NCBI GenBank assembly: GCA_022760475.1
Contig: JALEFZ010000096.1
Coordinates: 124,001-188,000 of the forward strand
From: Bacteroidia bacterium
GTDB lineage: Bacteria > Bacteroidota > Bacteroidia > J057
Length of the DNA: 64,000 nt
Reading direction: 5' to 3'
Numbering within the stretch: position 1 is the first letter of the stretch; each line of letters begins with the position of its first letter. The position numbers were made by a program, and so were the translations under genes. Positions 26,083 through 34,173 of this stretch are shown in pieces. The notes under the pieces are model-generated. The model did not search any database and was not told the DNA's origin. It saw nothing but the letters and a program-made list of their open reading frames with translations.

Positions 26083-26307
26083 ATGAAACTAAAACCACAT
26101 CAGAAGCAAAGCGTCATCAAGAAGGTATTCGCAGACTTTAGAAAGCGACTCTATCAACCTGATAAACAAGATAATGGCGTCCAATATGAAGTCAAAAAAA
26201 AGCAGAAGGGCTATGAGGTAGTCGTTCATCGTGAACGTGGGATGAACCAGAATCTATTTTTCGATAGCAAGAAGGAGTTGGACGAATTCCTGAGATCACT
26301 TTCCTGA
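26083..26307 (+). CDS. Small basic protein of unknown function
   Basis: The protein is 74 residues from the ATG at 26083; an in-frame TTG at 26053 would add 10 residues. It is rich in Lys/Arg with the pattern MKLKPHQKQSVIKKVFADF followed by VQYEVKKKQKGYEVVVHRERG, suggesting a small alpha-beta domain. I do not recognise the family. It begins about 50 bp after a large inverted repeat, and the next gene starts 34 nt downstream on the same strand. Confidence 0.55.
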   Translation: MKLKPHQKQSVIKKVFADFRKRLYQPDKQDNGVQYEVKKKQKGYEVVVHRERGMNQNLFFDSKKELDEFLRSLS

Positions 26308-26341
26308 ATTGCTACTTGCTTACCTCCATAACTCAGCCAAC

Positions 26342-26872
26342 ATGAAACACCAATTCCTCTCAACTGCTACATTGCTTATATTTTCTTTGATGTGGCTATC
26401 CATGGATCTTCCTGGCAAATCCCGTTTTCTACCACCCGAATCCGGGCAAAAATTAAAGGTACTCATCCTTCCTAGTGCCAATGGCTATGAGTATGAACAG
26501 GCAAATTATGGGTTGGATACCCAAATCCGCAAACTGTTATCCTCTCAAGGGTCAATTGAGTTGATGAAGTTCCCTTACAAAGACTTACAGGGTACTAATT
26601 ACTACGGCGTTTTTGACAAAAGGTATTGCCAGGACATAATCAAAAATACTGATGCTGACATCATCATCATGAGTCGATTCGCAAAGGATAGCCATATGTC
26701 AACTGAATTTCATTGGGGCTACGAGCTAAGGATAGTTAATACCCAAAGTGATACCCAATGTTCTTCTATTCAAGGAGATCATTTGAAGTCTTATGAAAGA
26801 TTAATAGAAGACCTAAAAGCCAAACGGGAAAGCTTAATTCACGACATACTGACTTGTCGAAAAAGTGGCTAA
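26342..26872 (+). CDS. Exported protein of unknown function
   Basis: The 176-residue protein starts at the ATG at 26342, giving an N-terminal signal (KHQFLSTATLLIFSLMWLSM). The mature part has a beta-alpha pattern (KLKVLILPSANGYEYEQ ... DADIIIMSRFAKDS ... YELRIVNTQSDTQC) resembling lipoprotein domains that build on a Rossmann-like or CsgG/TolB-N-like fold. The family is not recognised. It is convergent with the small membrane protein of the sigma factor operon, 12 bp away. Confidence 0.6.
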   Translation: MKHQFLSTATLLIFSLMWLSMDLPGKSRFLPPESGQKLKVLILPSANGYEYEQANYGLDTQIRKLLSSQGSIELMKFPYKDLQGTNYYGVFDKRYCQDIIKNTDADIIIMSRFAKDSHMSTEFHWGYELRIVNTQSDTQCSSIQGDHLKSYERLIEDLKAKRESLIHDILTCRKSG

Positions 26873-26884
26873 GAGGCTCATTTA

Positions 26885-27211
26885 CTAAGTCAACTGCCTC
26901 TCCAAACGGGTAAATTTCACTAAAAGCAACACATGTAAAATCGAGAAAAATGCCCCAGCAGTCATTATTACCATGGTCAATATCCTTGGTAAACTCAGGA
27001 CAACTCCAAATAACTCTACCTGGAAGCCTCCTCTGATCAGGACCCAGGCCGCAGCTGCAAGCAATACACTAATGAATGAAATCAACAGCTGTAGCCGGAG
27101 TCGGAGTTTCCGTTGGATGCTCTCCTCTACCCCAAGCATAGTCCTGGAGACAAAGTCCACGGTGGTTTTCTTCCCACTTTCCTTGATCAAATCCTCAATC
27201 TTGTCATTCAT
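26885..27211 (-). CDS. Two-helix membrane protein in the ECF sigma operon (possible anti-sigma factor)
   Basis: The 108-residue product has a short N-terminal cytoplasmic part (MNDKIEDLIKESGKKTTVDF), then two membrane helices at about 38-59 and 76-98. Its start overlaps the sigma factor stop in an ATGA arrangement, which indicates translational coupling. Small membrane proteins in that position are often anti-sigma factors, but there is no zinc-binding anti-sigma motif (HxxxCxxC), so the role is inferred from position. It is the last gene of the operon. Confidence 0.7.
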   Translation of the reverse strand: MNDKIEDLIKESGKKTTVDFVSRTMLGVEESIQRKLRLRLQLLISFISVLLAAAAWVLIRGGFQVELFGVVLSLPRILTMVIMTAGAFFSILHVLLLVKFTRLERQLT

Positions 27212-27765
27212 AAATCTTCAATTTCTTTCCCTAATTGCCTCCTCAATATGTCTGCAAAACTCTTCCTTCCCCTGTGCAAACTTACTTTTACCTTCGATCG
27301 ACTGAATCCTGTAACCTTAATTACTTCTTCCACCTTCATTTCCGATAAGTAAAACAGTCGAAGAACAAGGGCTTCATTTGCTTTCATCATTTTCAATGCT
27401 GCATCAATCAATTGTTTGCGGTCATTGGCATCTGCGAGGCTTGCAGCCTCCTCCCTTTTTGTACCTGCCTCAGTTATTCTTTGAAAGGGAAACCGTTTCT
27501 TACGCTGTTCATTATAGCAGCGATTCACCACAATTCGATAAAACCAGGTGTAGAATCGGGACTCATACTTAAAGGAATTCAGTTTGTTAAATGCCTTGAT
27601 GAAAGATTCCTGAAGTACATCCTCAGCCAAGGTCTCATCCTTCAAAATAGAACATGCCAAAGAGAATGCTTCATCCTTGTAGCGCGCTATCAGCTCCTTG
27701 AATGCAGCATGCTCTCCGGCCTTGATTCGCTCAATCGCCCTTCTGTCTTGATCTGCCCTTTCCAA
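27208..27765 (-). CDS. ECF-type RNA polymerase sigma factor
   Basis: The 185-residue sigma-70 family protein has region 2 (AFKELIARYKDEAFSLACSILKD, then AEDVLQESFIKAFNKLNSFKYESRFYTWFYRIVVN) and region 4 (LRLFYLSEMKVEEVIKVTGFSRSKVKVSLHRGRKSFADIL). It lacks region 3, as expected for group 4 factors. The operon order is a small membrane protein (28087-27770), the sigma factor 4 nt later, then a second membrane protein overlapping by 4 bp. Cotranscription with the membrane proteins suggests control at the membrane. Confidence 0.95.
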   Translation of the reverse strand: MERADQDRRAIERIKAGEHAAFKELIARYKDEAFSLACSILKDETLAEDVLQESFIKAFNKLNSFKYESRFYTWFYRIVVNRCYNEQRKKRFPFQRITEAGTKREEAASLADANDRKQLIDAALKMMKANEALVLRLFYLSEMKVEEVIKVTGFSRSKVKVSLHRGRKSFADILRRQLGKEIEDL

Positions 27766-27769
27766 ACGG

Positions 27770-28087
27770 CTATTTCTTTTGCTTGGATGCGATGATCAGA
27801 CCTAAGGCGCCCGAGATCAACACTATGCCCCATGACAACAATTCTGTGGAGTCTTCCCCTAGGTCAAAGGAGCCCAAACCCGATGCGAGTAATAAACCCA
27901 CCCCTACACCAATCACCACATAGGCGACATCGAGTTTATTCAGGCGAGATTCGGTCCGATTGCTGAGCATATCTTTCTCAGCCAACATTTTTTTGATGAG
28001 GTAGGTGTAGTGGGCAATGAAATAAACGATCAATACCGCTCCACCAACGAAAATTAATCCACCTAATGTTTCTGCGAATTTGTCCAT
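27770..28087 (-). CDS. Three-helix membrane protein upstream of the sigma factor gene
   Basis: The 105-residue protein has hydrophobic segments at about 8-30, 53-71 and 84-101, with a glycine-rich second one (AYVVIGVGVGLLLASGLG). I do not recognise the family. The sigma factor gene begins 4 nt after its stop codon, and the beta-lactamase-fold gene ends 10 nt before its start, so all four minus-strand genes from 29180 to 26885 may form one operon. Confidence 0.65.
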   Translation of the reverse strand: MDKFAETLGGLIFVGGAVLIVYFIAHYTYLIKKMLAEKDMLSNRTESRLNKLDVAYVVIGVGVGLLLASGLGSFDLGEDSTELLSWGIVLISGALGLIIASKQKK

Positions 28088-28097
28088 GATTCTTTTG

Positions 28098-29180
28098 TTA
28101 AAACTGTTCGCCTAATATGCTTTCCAATCCCTGTAAAAATGGCAATAGCTTGTCAGAGTTGGTAAAGAGCACCAAACCGTAGCCTTTCTCCATGACAAAC
28201 ATGGTATAGGCCTGAAAATCGTGGTTGTTGCCAGTGTGAAGGTGAATGAGGCCATTCTCAGAAGGCTTTTGGACGAAGCCCAGTCCCCAGGCATTTTGAC
28301 CTGTTTCACGTAGCAATTCATTATCAGGCTTAAATTTATTTACAGGAGACAACATTTGATCAAAAGCGGACTCACTCAAGCCCTCCTTATTCAGCATCGC
28401 CTGGATGAATAGGGCGTATTCGTAGGCTTCAGAATGAATGCTTGAAAATGCATTAAAGGTCTTGCCACTCCATCCGCCCAGGCCATTGTCTGTTGACTTC
28501 CCTTCCTTGTGTCCATAGACTTTATGCTTTTCCAAATAATCATTCCATAAAAAGGAGCTATGCTCCATACCCAGCGGCTCGGCAACTTCTCGTTCAAAAA
28601 TTTCATTGAACTTATCCTTCCAGCCTACCCCATTCAGGCTACCAATGATGGCAGCCAGGTACTGATAGGCCTCGCCTGAATAAAGGAAATCAGTTCCCGG
28701 CTCAAAAGGAAGAGAGATTTTCTTGCCGTGGCTGAAATTGGGAAAGCCTGTACTGTGAGAAAGCACCATCCTTGGGGTAATCTTTTTGTAGGCTTCCTGA
28801 GAGGCACTATCAATCGCAGGATGAGGGAAATACTCATGAAGAGGCTTATCCAGGTCAAGGATTCCCTTGTCTACCATTTTCATGGCAAAATAGGCGAAAA
28901 TGGGTTTTGACAAGGAAGCTCCTTCAAATATACTTTGTTTATTTACAGCAATTTCCTGGCCTACCTGCTGAATTCCAAAGACCTTATGATAAGCAATCTC
29001 TTTGTTATTCAGGATGGCGATGGACAATCCAGGCATGTCAATTGAATCCATCAATTGCTCTATTCGCTTATCAAGTTTTTTGACTGATAGACTTGAACCA
29101 TCAACTTTCATTATGGCATTTTGGGCAATTGAAGAGTTGATGATTAGAAAAAATAGAATTGTATAAATGTTGAGTTTCAT
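28098..29180 (-). CDS. Exported beta-lactamase-fold serine hydrolase
   Basis: The protein is 360 residues from the ATG at 29180, giving a signal peptide ending in SSIAQ; an earlier start adds 8 residues. It has SxxK in SLSK (S89, K92), YSG in FLYSGEAYQY as second motif and LHTGNNHDFQAY as the third-motif region. It belongs with the lipoprotein at 7519: both have YSG rather than YSN and similar length. It is probably periplasmic. It is the first gene of the minus-strand run that includes the ECF sigma factor, and divergent from an AraC gene. Confidence 0.9.
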   Translation of the reverse strand: MKLNIYTILFFLIINSSIAQNAIMKVDGSSLSVKKLDKRIEQLMDSIDMPGLSIAILNNKEIAYHKVFGIQQVGQEIAVNKQSIFEGASLSKPIFAYFAMKMVDKGILDLDKPLHEYFPHPAIDSASQEAYKKITPRMVLSHSTGFPNFSHGKKISLPFEPGTDFLYSGEAYQYLAAIIGSLNGVGWKDKFNEIFEREVAEPLGMEHSSFLWNDYLEKHKVYGHKEGKSTDNGLGGWSGKTFNAFSSIHSEAYEYALFIQAMLNKEGLSESAFDQMLSPVNKFKPDNELLRETGQNAWGLGFVQKPSENGLIHLHTGNNHDFQAYTMFVMEKGYGLVLFTNSDKLLPFLQGLESILGEQF

Positions 29181-29377
29181 TGTTATCCAAGTTGAGTGAA
29201 ACAATTAGTTTGGTGAATTCACAGCGCTTGGACACCTATCAAAAGCAAATGGTTACAGATTTTTTTTATTAGTCGAGAATTTCTTGGCAGAATTAAAAAA
29301 AAGCCAAGTCTTTTTGAGGTTTTTGCTGAGGAGTATGTATTTTTTATTCAAGTGAGGGCCGAACATTCCAAATCAAA

Positions 29378-30238
29378 ATGAGTCCACAAAATCAGATAAA
29401 CTATACCAATTTACCGGATGACCTGGGTATAAGCCTGAATGGCAACATTCAGGTATTTGGCTATAAGAATCTCCAAAATATCCATAAATCAAAAATTAAC
29501 CTCTCCAAGCACACCATCAGCTTCCTTAGGGCTGGAAGCAAGGAGGTTATAGGCCAAGGCAAAGCAAAAAAAATTGATAGCAGCAGCTTTTTGATCATGA
29601 AGTCGGGCAAATGCCTGATGACGGAGACCATTTCCAATTCCAACAAGTTCTATCAAAGTACCCTCTTGTTTTTTGACAATGAGTCGGTCTTAAATTTTCT
29701 AGAAAAATACCGACTTAAATTAAACACCAAAACACAAGAGAAGTCCTTCTATGTATTTGATTATGATGAATTTAGCCAACAGTATGTCAATGGCCTGGAT
29801 AGCCTGCTGAAGCTACCTGTAAAAACCCAACAGCAACTCTTCAATACAAAGTTTGAGGAAATCATGCTCTACCTAACTAACATTCATGGTTCAAATTTCC
29901 TCAACTCAATGGTCCAACATGCGGATGATCGACTAAGCAAATTGACCCATATTGTCGACAACAACAAACTCAACCGATTGACACTTGAGGAACTGGCTTT
30001 TCTGTGCAACATGAGTACCTCCACCTTTAAGAGGGAATTCTTCAAGCTATACCACCGTAGCCCCATGAAATGGTTCCTTGAGCAGCGGTTGAATCATACT
30101 GCGATATTGCTCAGGACTCATCAAAAGCGTCCCATAGATTTATATGAGCAGGCAGGCTACGAAAACTTCTCCAACTTTGTACAAGCCTTCAAAAAGAAAT
30201 TTGGCCTTACCCCCAAGCAATACCAAAGTCAAAGTTGA
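29378..30238 (+). CDS. AraC-family transcriptional regulator (ExsA-like layout)
   Basis: The 286-residue regulator has an N-terminal domain of about 180 residues (ISFLRAGSKEVIGQGKAKKIDSSSF fits a cupin-like sensor) and a C-terminal HTH pair (LTLEELAFLCNMSTSTFKREFFKLYHRSPMKWF... and YEQAGYENFSNFVQAFKKKFGLTP). The second HTH has the FxNxxxFxxxFKxxFGxTP ending normal for the family. It is divergent from the beta-lactamase-fold/sigma factor run and 93 nt upstream of a PEBP-family gene on the same strand; either could be its target. Confidence 0.92.
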   Translation: MSPQNQINYTNLPDDLGISLNGNIQVFGYKNLQNIHKSKINLSKHTISFLRAGSKEVIGQGKAKKIDSSSFLIMKSGKCLMTETISNSNKFYQSTLLFFDNESVLNFLEKYRLKLNTKTQEKSFYVFDYDEFSQQYVNGLDSLLKLPVKTQQQLFNTKFEEIMLYLTNIHGSNFLNSMVQHADDRLSKLTHIVDNNKLNRLTLEELAFLCNMSTSTFKREFFKLYHRSPMKWFLEQRLNHTAILLRTHQKRPIDLYEQAGYENFSNFVQAFKKKFGLTPKQYQSQS

Positions 30239-30331
30239 ACTTTTTTAAATACTTTTTGGACAGAATCGCCTACCGCCTGAGCCTAAATTGCAACCATCTT
30301 TGCATCATTGATACACTAAAACATTTCAATC

Positions 30332-30889
30332 ATGCAAAGAATAATTTCTCTATCGATCCTTTTTATGGCATTTATTTTCCAGTCTTTTGGCCAGGAATCC
30401 TTCAGCCTGAAAAGTGCAACCCTTGGTGGGAATGCCAGCCTTACTGAAGAGTTTAATGGCTTTGGCTGTACGGGAGAAAACACCTCGCCCCAATTATCCT
30501 GGAGAAATGCTCCTGAGGGAACCAAAAGTTTTGCCATTACGATGTATGATCCGGATGCCCCTACTGGTAGTGGATGGTGGCACTGGGTCGTATTTAATAT
30601 TCCGAGTGATATCAATAGCCTGGTAGAAGGGGCGGGCGATGTCTCTAACGGCAAGATGCCTAAAAAGGCCATTCAAAGCATCACCAACTATGGCGTTCCT
30701 GGATATGGTGGTCCTTGTCCTCCACAGGGTCATGGGATTCATCAGTATGTGATTACTGTTCATGCCTTAAAGGTCGAAAGCCTGGCTTTGGAGGCCAATA
30801 CCAATCCAGCCGTAGTGGGCTACTACATTTGGAGCAATACCCTGGCCAAGGCCAGTATTGTTACCTATTATGAAAGGAAGGCGAAGTAA
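30332..30889 (+). CDS. Exported YbhB/YbcL-type PEBP (Raf kinase inhibitor-like) protein
   Basis: The 185-residue protein has a signal peptide (MQRIISLSILFMAFIFQSFGQ). Its mature part is a clear bacterial phosphatidylethanolamine-binding protein, with CTGENTSPQLSW, the ligand-site motif MYDPDAPTGSGWWHWVVFNIP and GYGGPCPPQGHGIHQYVITVHAL. Functions of bacterial members are poorly known; binding of small anionic ligands is usual for the fold. It ends at a strong bidirectional terminator. Confidence 0.95.
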   Translation: MQRIISLSILFMAFIFQSFGQESFSLKSATLGGNASLTEEFNGFGCTGENTSPQLSWRNAPEGTKSFAITMYDPDAPTGSGWWHWVVFNIPSDINSLVEGAGDVSNGKMPKKAIQSITNYGVPGYGGPCPPQGHGIHQYVITVHALKVESLALEANTNPAVVGYYIWSNTLAKASIVTYYERKAK

Positions 30890-30917
30890 GCAAGTTCAGG
30901 TATGTAGACAACATCAA

Positions 30918-30954
30918 TTTCCCCCTAAAGTAAATGTGTTGCTTTAGGGGGAAA
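30918..30954. terminator. Bidirectional hairpin terminator
   Basis: TTTCCCCCTAAAG (30918-30930) and CTTTAGGGGGAAA (30942-30954) form a perfect 13-bp stem around an 11-nt loop. It lies between the convergent PEBP and SnoaL-lipoprotein genes. Confidence 0.85.
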
Positions 30955-30987
30955 GTAGTTAATAAGGGTGGGCAAAAATTGAAGTAC

Positions 30988-31875
30988 TTAAAAATTAAGC
31001 ATGCTGTTGTTGTTGGCAAGCTTTTCTGTAGGGATTGACTGGATCACGTCCCAGTGCTCCGCCACCTTTCCATTCTCGAAACGAAGCAAATCATAAAAAA
31101 CTGTTGGCGTTCCTTTGGCAGTTCCTTCCGAAATTGAGAGCACAAAATTACCTTCTCCAATTACTTTGTGATTTTTGTGGTATACCCATTCTTCCTTTGC
31201 AAAGGCCTTAAAAATAGCTTCTACCCCATCGCCTGCGCTTGGGTTGTGTTGCTTATAGTCGGGCTGGAAATTTGCAAGGATGGTAGCCCCTACTTTTTCC
31301 TGATCTCCACTAATTATCACCTGAAATAGCTCTTCAACTTTTTTCTTATTGTCCTCTGTTTGAGCAAGATTTTCAACTGCCTGACTTCCATCAACTAAAG
31401 TTCTGCCAGATGGATTGGGAGAAGTGTTGGGCATCAATGCATCCCAATGCTCTGCAATCAAGCCTTCCTCGTCAAATCGAATTACATCAAATGAAATTAC
31501 AGTATCCGCACCAAATGGCACGGCTCCCGTCCATCTGTTGTGCATGGCTACATATTTCCCGTCTGAAATGATTCGAAGGGTCTCTACCTTAGTCCCATGC
31601 TGTTCCAATACTGGAAAGAGGCCAATTAGGGCAGCCCTTCCATCCTTTATGTGAGGGTTATGCTGAATGTAATCCGGATGTACAAGCTGCTTAAAGGCTT
31701 GGGTATCTCTTGAGTTAAGGGAATTAATAAAGGCTGCGGTTTTTTCTTTTTGATTCATGTTAAGATATTTAGAGTCTGAAATAGATGACTTTGTTTGATT
31801 TCTGGTGGCATTGTTTTGAGTTTGGCATGCCCCAAGCAAAAAGCTGAGTATCAGTAAAAAACTTAAGGGTCTCAT
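30988..31875 (-). CDS. Lipoprotein with two SnoaL-like domains
   Basis: The 295-residue protein has an SPII signal with lipobox LGAC (Cys17). Two tandem SnoaL-like/ester-cyclase-type domains follow, about residues 42-150 (FVHPDYIQHNPHIKDGR-type opening, RFDEEGLIAEHWDALMP ending) and 165-285 (PDYKQHNPSAGDGVEAI, RFENGKVAEHWDVIQ). The QHNP and AEHWD signatures occur in both copies, so the gene arose by domain duplication. It is probably periplasmic. It is divergent from an HxlR regulator that most likely controls it. Confidence 0.85.
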   Translation of the reverse strand: MRPLSFLLILSFLLGACQTQNNATRNQTKSSISDSKYLNMNQKEKTAAFINSLNSRDTQAFKQLVHPDYIQHNPHIKDGRAALIGLFPVLEQHGTKVETLRIISDGKYVAMHNRWTGAVPFGADTVISFDVIRFDEEGLIAEHWDALMPNTSPNPSGRTLVDGSQAVENLAQTEDNKKKVEELFQVIISGDQEKVGATILANFQPDYKQHNPSAGDGVEAIFKAFAKEEWVYHKNHKVIGEGNFVLSISEGTAKGTPTVFYDLLRFENGKVAEHWDVIQSIPTEKLANNNSMLNF

Positions 31876-31898
31876 GTTTTTAATGTATTATTAGTTTT

Positions 31899-31934
31899 AA
31901 TTTGAAACCAAAATTAATATTGAAGTTTCAAAAT
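31899..31934. promoter_or_regulatory. Inverted repeat in the SnoaL-lipoprotein/HxlR divergent region
   Basis: AATTTGAAAC (31899-31908) and GTTTCAAAAT (31925-31934) form a 9-of-10 inverted repeat with a 16-bp spacer. The 100-bp region between the divergent start codons also repeats TTTCAAAATGCAA and TTTCATTTTGCAA. This is a candidate operator for the HxlR protein encoded at 31976. Confidence 0.4.
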
Positions 31935-31975
31935 GCAACTTATTTTGAGATTTAATTTCATTTTGCAATCAAAAA

Positions 31976-32419
31976 ATGGCTATGCCGAATAAATTTCGTA
32001 GTGATTGCCCCATAGCTTCTGCTGTAGATATTCTTGGGGATAGGTGGATGTTGGTAATAGTAAAGCAGATGTTGTTGGAAGACAGGTGGACGTTCAAGGA
32101 TTTCAGGGAAAGTGATGAACCCATTGCCTCGAACATACTTTCAAGCAAGCTGAAGCTGCTTGAAGAGTATAATATTGTCGAAAAATCAAAACTTCCCAAC
32201 AACAAAAAAACCAACATCTACCACCTGACAGACAGGGGTTTGTCGCTTGCCCCCATCATTGTGGAGTTGGCCCTTTGGAGTGATGCCAACCTGAGGGGCT
32301 TGAACAAGATCATGAGGAAGGACAAAGAACTGGAGTTCATGAGAAACGACAGGGAGGGCTTTATTGAATTATTGAAAGAGAATTACAGGACTAAATTGAG
32401 TGCCCTGCTACAAGCTTAA
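31976..32419 (+). CDS. HxlR-family transcriptional regulator
   Basis: The 147-residue winged-helix regulator opens with the family signature RSDCPIASAVDILGDRWMLVIVKQML (conserved cysteine at residue 11). The HTH includes WTFKDFRESDEPIASNILSSKLKLLEEYNIV and a wing KKTNIYHLTDRG. It is divergent from the double-SnoaL lipoprotein gene, 100 bp away, with candidate operators between them. It repeats the arrangement at 22.8 kb, where another HxlR gene is divergent from an exported protein gene. Confidence 0.93.
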   Translation: MAMPNKFRSDCPIASAVDILGDRWMLVIVKQMLLEDRWTFKDFRESDEPIASNILSSKLKLLEEYNIVEKSKLPNNKKTNIYHLTDRGLSLAPIIVELALWSDANLRGLNKIMRKDKELEFMRNDREGFIELLKENYRTKLSALLQA

Positions 32420-32548
32420 ACTGGGTGATTGCTGATCCCAACCATCAAAGTTCAAAATTACGGAGTAGAATTAATATTTCGACCCGATCTTGATTAAACC
32501 AAAACACAGAAAGTATGTCAGGGGTTAAACTGTCTTAAGATTAGATTG

Positions 32549-33808
32549 ATGAAAAACACTTTTTCTATTTTACTGCTCGCCACTTTTTTACTTGCTAGCA
32601 ACTTTATTTTCGGTCAGTATTGTTCCAATGACAGCAGGTATTCTGAACTTCCCTTCTTTGAATCTTCTGAAATTTCTACCCAGAAAGACATTGAATATGC
32701 CCAGGCTTTGGATTATCAAGGCAATAACAGCCTGCTCCTGTTGGATATGTATTACCCAAATCTGGCTGTAGATACCTCAACACTCAGGCCTTTTGTTCTA
32801 CTGATTCATGGAGGTGGATTTGTTGGAGGAAATAAAAGTGCCGGTGATATCGAAGACCTGTGCATGCATTTGGCAAGGAGAGGTTATGTCTGTGCATCTA
32901 TCAACTACCGCCTCGGTCACAACAGTACTGAGTATGGGCTATTCAAAGCCAGGTACAGGGCTGTCCAGGACGGGCATGCAGCCATGCGGTATGTTGTCGC
33001 CAATGCCAATAACTATCGAATCGATACTAGCTGGATGTTCATTGGAGGGCAAAGTGCCGGCTCATTGACTGCCCATGGGGTTATTTACTCGGATCAATCT
33101 GAGATGGACAGCGTTTCTATCTTGTACAATGTACCTCCTGTCAGTACGGAGTTGGGAGCCATAGATAGTTCAGGAAATAGCTTGACCCATTCATTTACCA
33201 TCAAGGGATTGTTCAACAACTGGGGAGCTGGTTTCGAGGGAGAAATTGATGCGGATGAAATGGTGCCTACTGTTGCCTTTCATGGTGAGTTGGACAATAC
33301 AGTGAAAATAGGGATTGATACAAGCGCAGTAAACTTCACACTAAGTGGCTCATTGTCTATGCACAACCTATTGACTGCAGCGGGGGTATGCAGCGATTTG
33401 ACGGTCGACCCCTTGGGTGGTCATGGCATTTACCGCAATTCAAGTGCAGAATTCAGGGTTCAACGGGCCAGTTGCTTCTTCAAAAGTATTTTCTGCCATA
33501 CCTGTTCTGATTTTTACGCAACAGATTCAGTGGCTCCGAACTGTTCAGCAGTACTCAGCATAAGTGAAACTGCCTACCAAATACCTATCAAGGCATTCCC
33601 CAATCCTTGCCAGGATTACCTTATGATTGAAGGAATCAATGGCGCAGCAGAATACAGGATTTTTACCCAGCTTGGTCAGTTGGTACAAAGTGGAAATGTC
33701 TCCAGCCAAATCCTACTTGATGGGATAGAAAAAGGACTTTACCTCCTTGAAATTGCTGAAACAGGAAGTACAGGTAAGACCTACAGAATTAAAATTTTGA
33801 AGGAATAA
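32549..33808 (+). CDS. Secreted alpha/beta-hydrolase esterase with T9SS sorting domain
   Basis: The protein is 419 residues from the ATG at 32549, preceded directly by an in-frame TTG. It has a signal peptide ending IFGQ. The esterase domain has the oxyanion motif HGGGF and nucleophile motif GGQSAGS, as in carboxylesterase/BD-FAE-type enzymes; the catalytic histidine is probably in LGGHGIYRN. The last 70 residues (AFPNPCQDYLMIEG ... GLYLLEIAETGSTGKTYRIKILKE) are a type A T9SS sorting domain, so the enzyme is exported across the outer membrane and attached or released. It is likely to deacylate carbohydrates or esters outside the cell. Confidence 0.9.
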   Translation: MKNTFSILLLATFLLASNFIFGQYCSNDSRYSELPFFESSEISTQKDIEYAQALDYQGNNSLLLLDMYYPNLAVDTSTLRPFVLLIHGGGFVGGNKSAGDIEDLCMHLARRGYVCASINYRLGHNSTEYGLFKARYRAVQDGHAAMRYVVANANNYRIDTSWMFIGGQSAGSLTAHGVIYSDQSEMDSVSILYNVPPVSTELGAIDSSGNSLTHSFTIKGLFNNWGAGFEGEIDADEMVPTVAFHGELDNTVKIGIDTSAVNFTLSGSLSMHNLLTAAGVCSDLTVDPLGGHGIYRNSSAEFRVQRASCFFKSIFCHTCSDFYATDSVAPNCSAVLSISETAYQIPIKAFPNPCQDYLMIEGINGAAEYRIFTQLGQLVQSGNVSSQILLDGIEKGLYLLEIAETGSTGKTYRIKILKE

Positions 33809-33865
33809 TTCATATATTCAGGGATAAGCCATGAGGATATAAAGTCCTTCAAAGACACAAAAAAT

Positions 33866-34066
33866 ATGAAGTTTAATGATCTTTATATCTACCCTGAGTC
33901 TCCTGTAAAAATTATTAAGCCCGCTGAGTTGATGGAAAAGATCAATGAACTTAGCGGGCTTTCAGTTGATTATACCATAGAGGAAGAATAGGAGGACGGG
34001 AACAAGGCTTTCAAAGAAATTGAAAAGTTTCAGGAGGCTTATTTCAAAAAATATCCCAAGGAATAA
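33866..34066 (+). pseudogene. Short interrupted coding remnant, unknown
   Basis: An ATG at 33866 opens MKFNDLYIYPESPVKIIKPA... and reaches TAG at 33989 after 41 residues. The same frame then continues (EDGNKAFKEIEKFQEAYFKKYPKE) to TAA at 34064. Composition on both sides of the TAG is protein-like, and the frame is also open upstream to the stop of the T9SS gene. It is probably the decayed 3' end of a gene; a genuine 41-aa gene cannot be excluded. No family recognised. Confidence 0.4.
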
Positions 34067-34173
34067 TTCTAATTCTTAGTGTCGATCAGAAAATCACCTA
34101 GGCTTGGTGCCCCACTGCACCTTCCACCTAAAATATGCTTATATACCTCAAATCGATAAATCAAGCACAGCGA

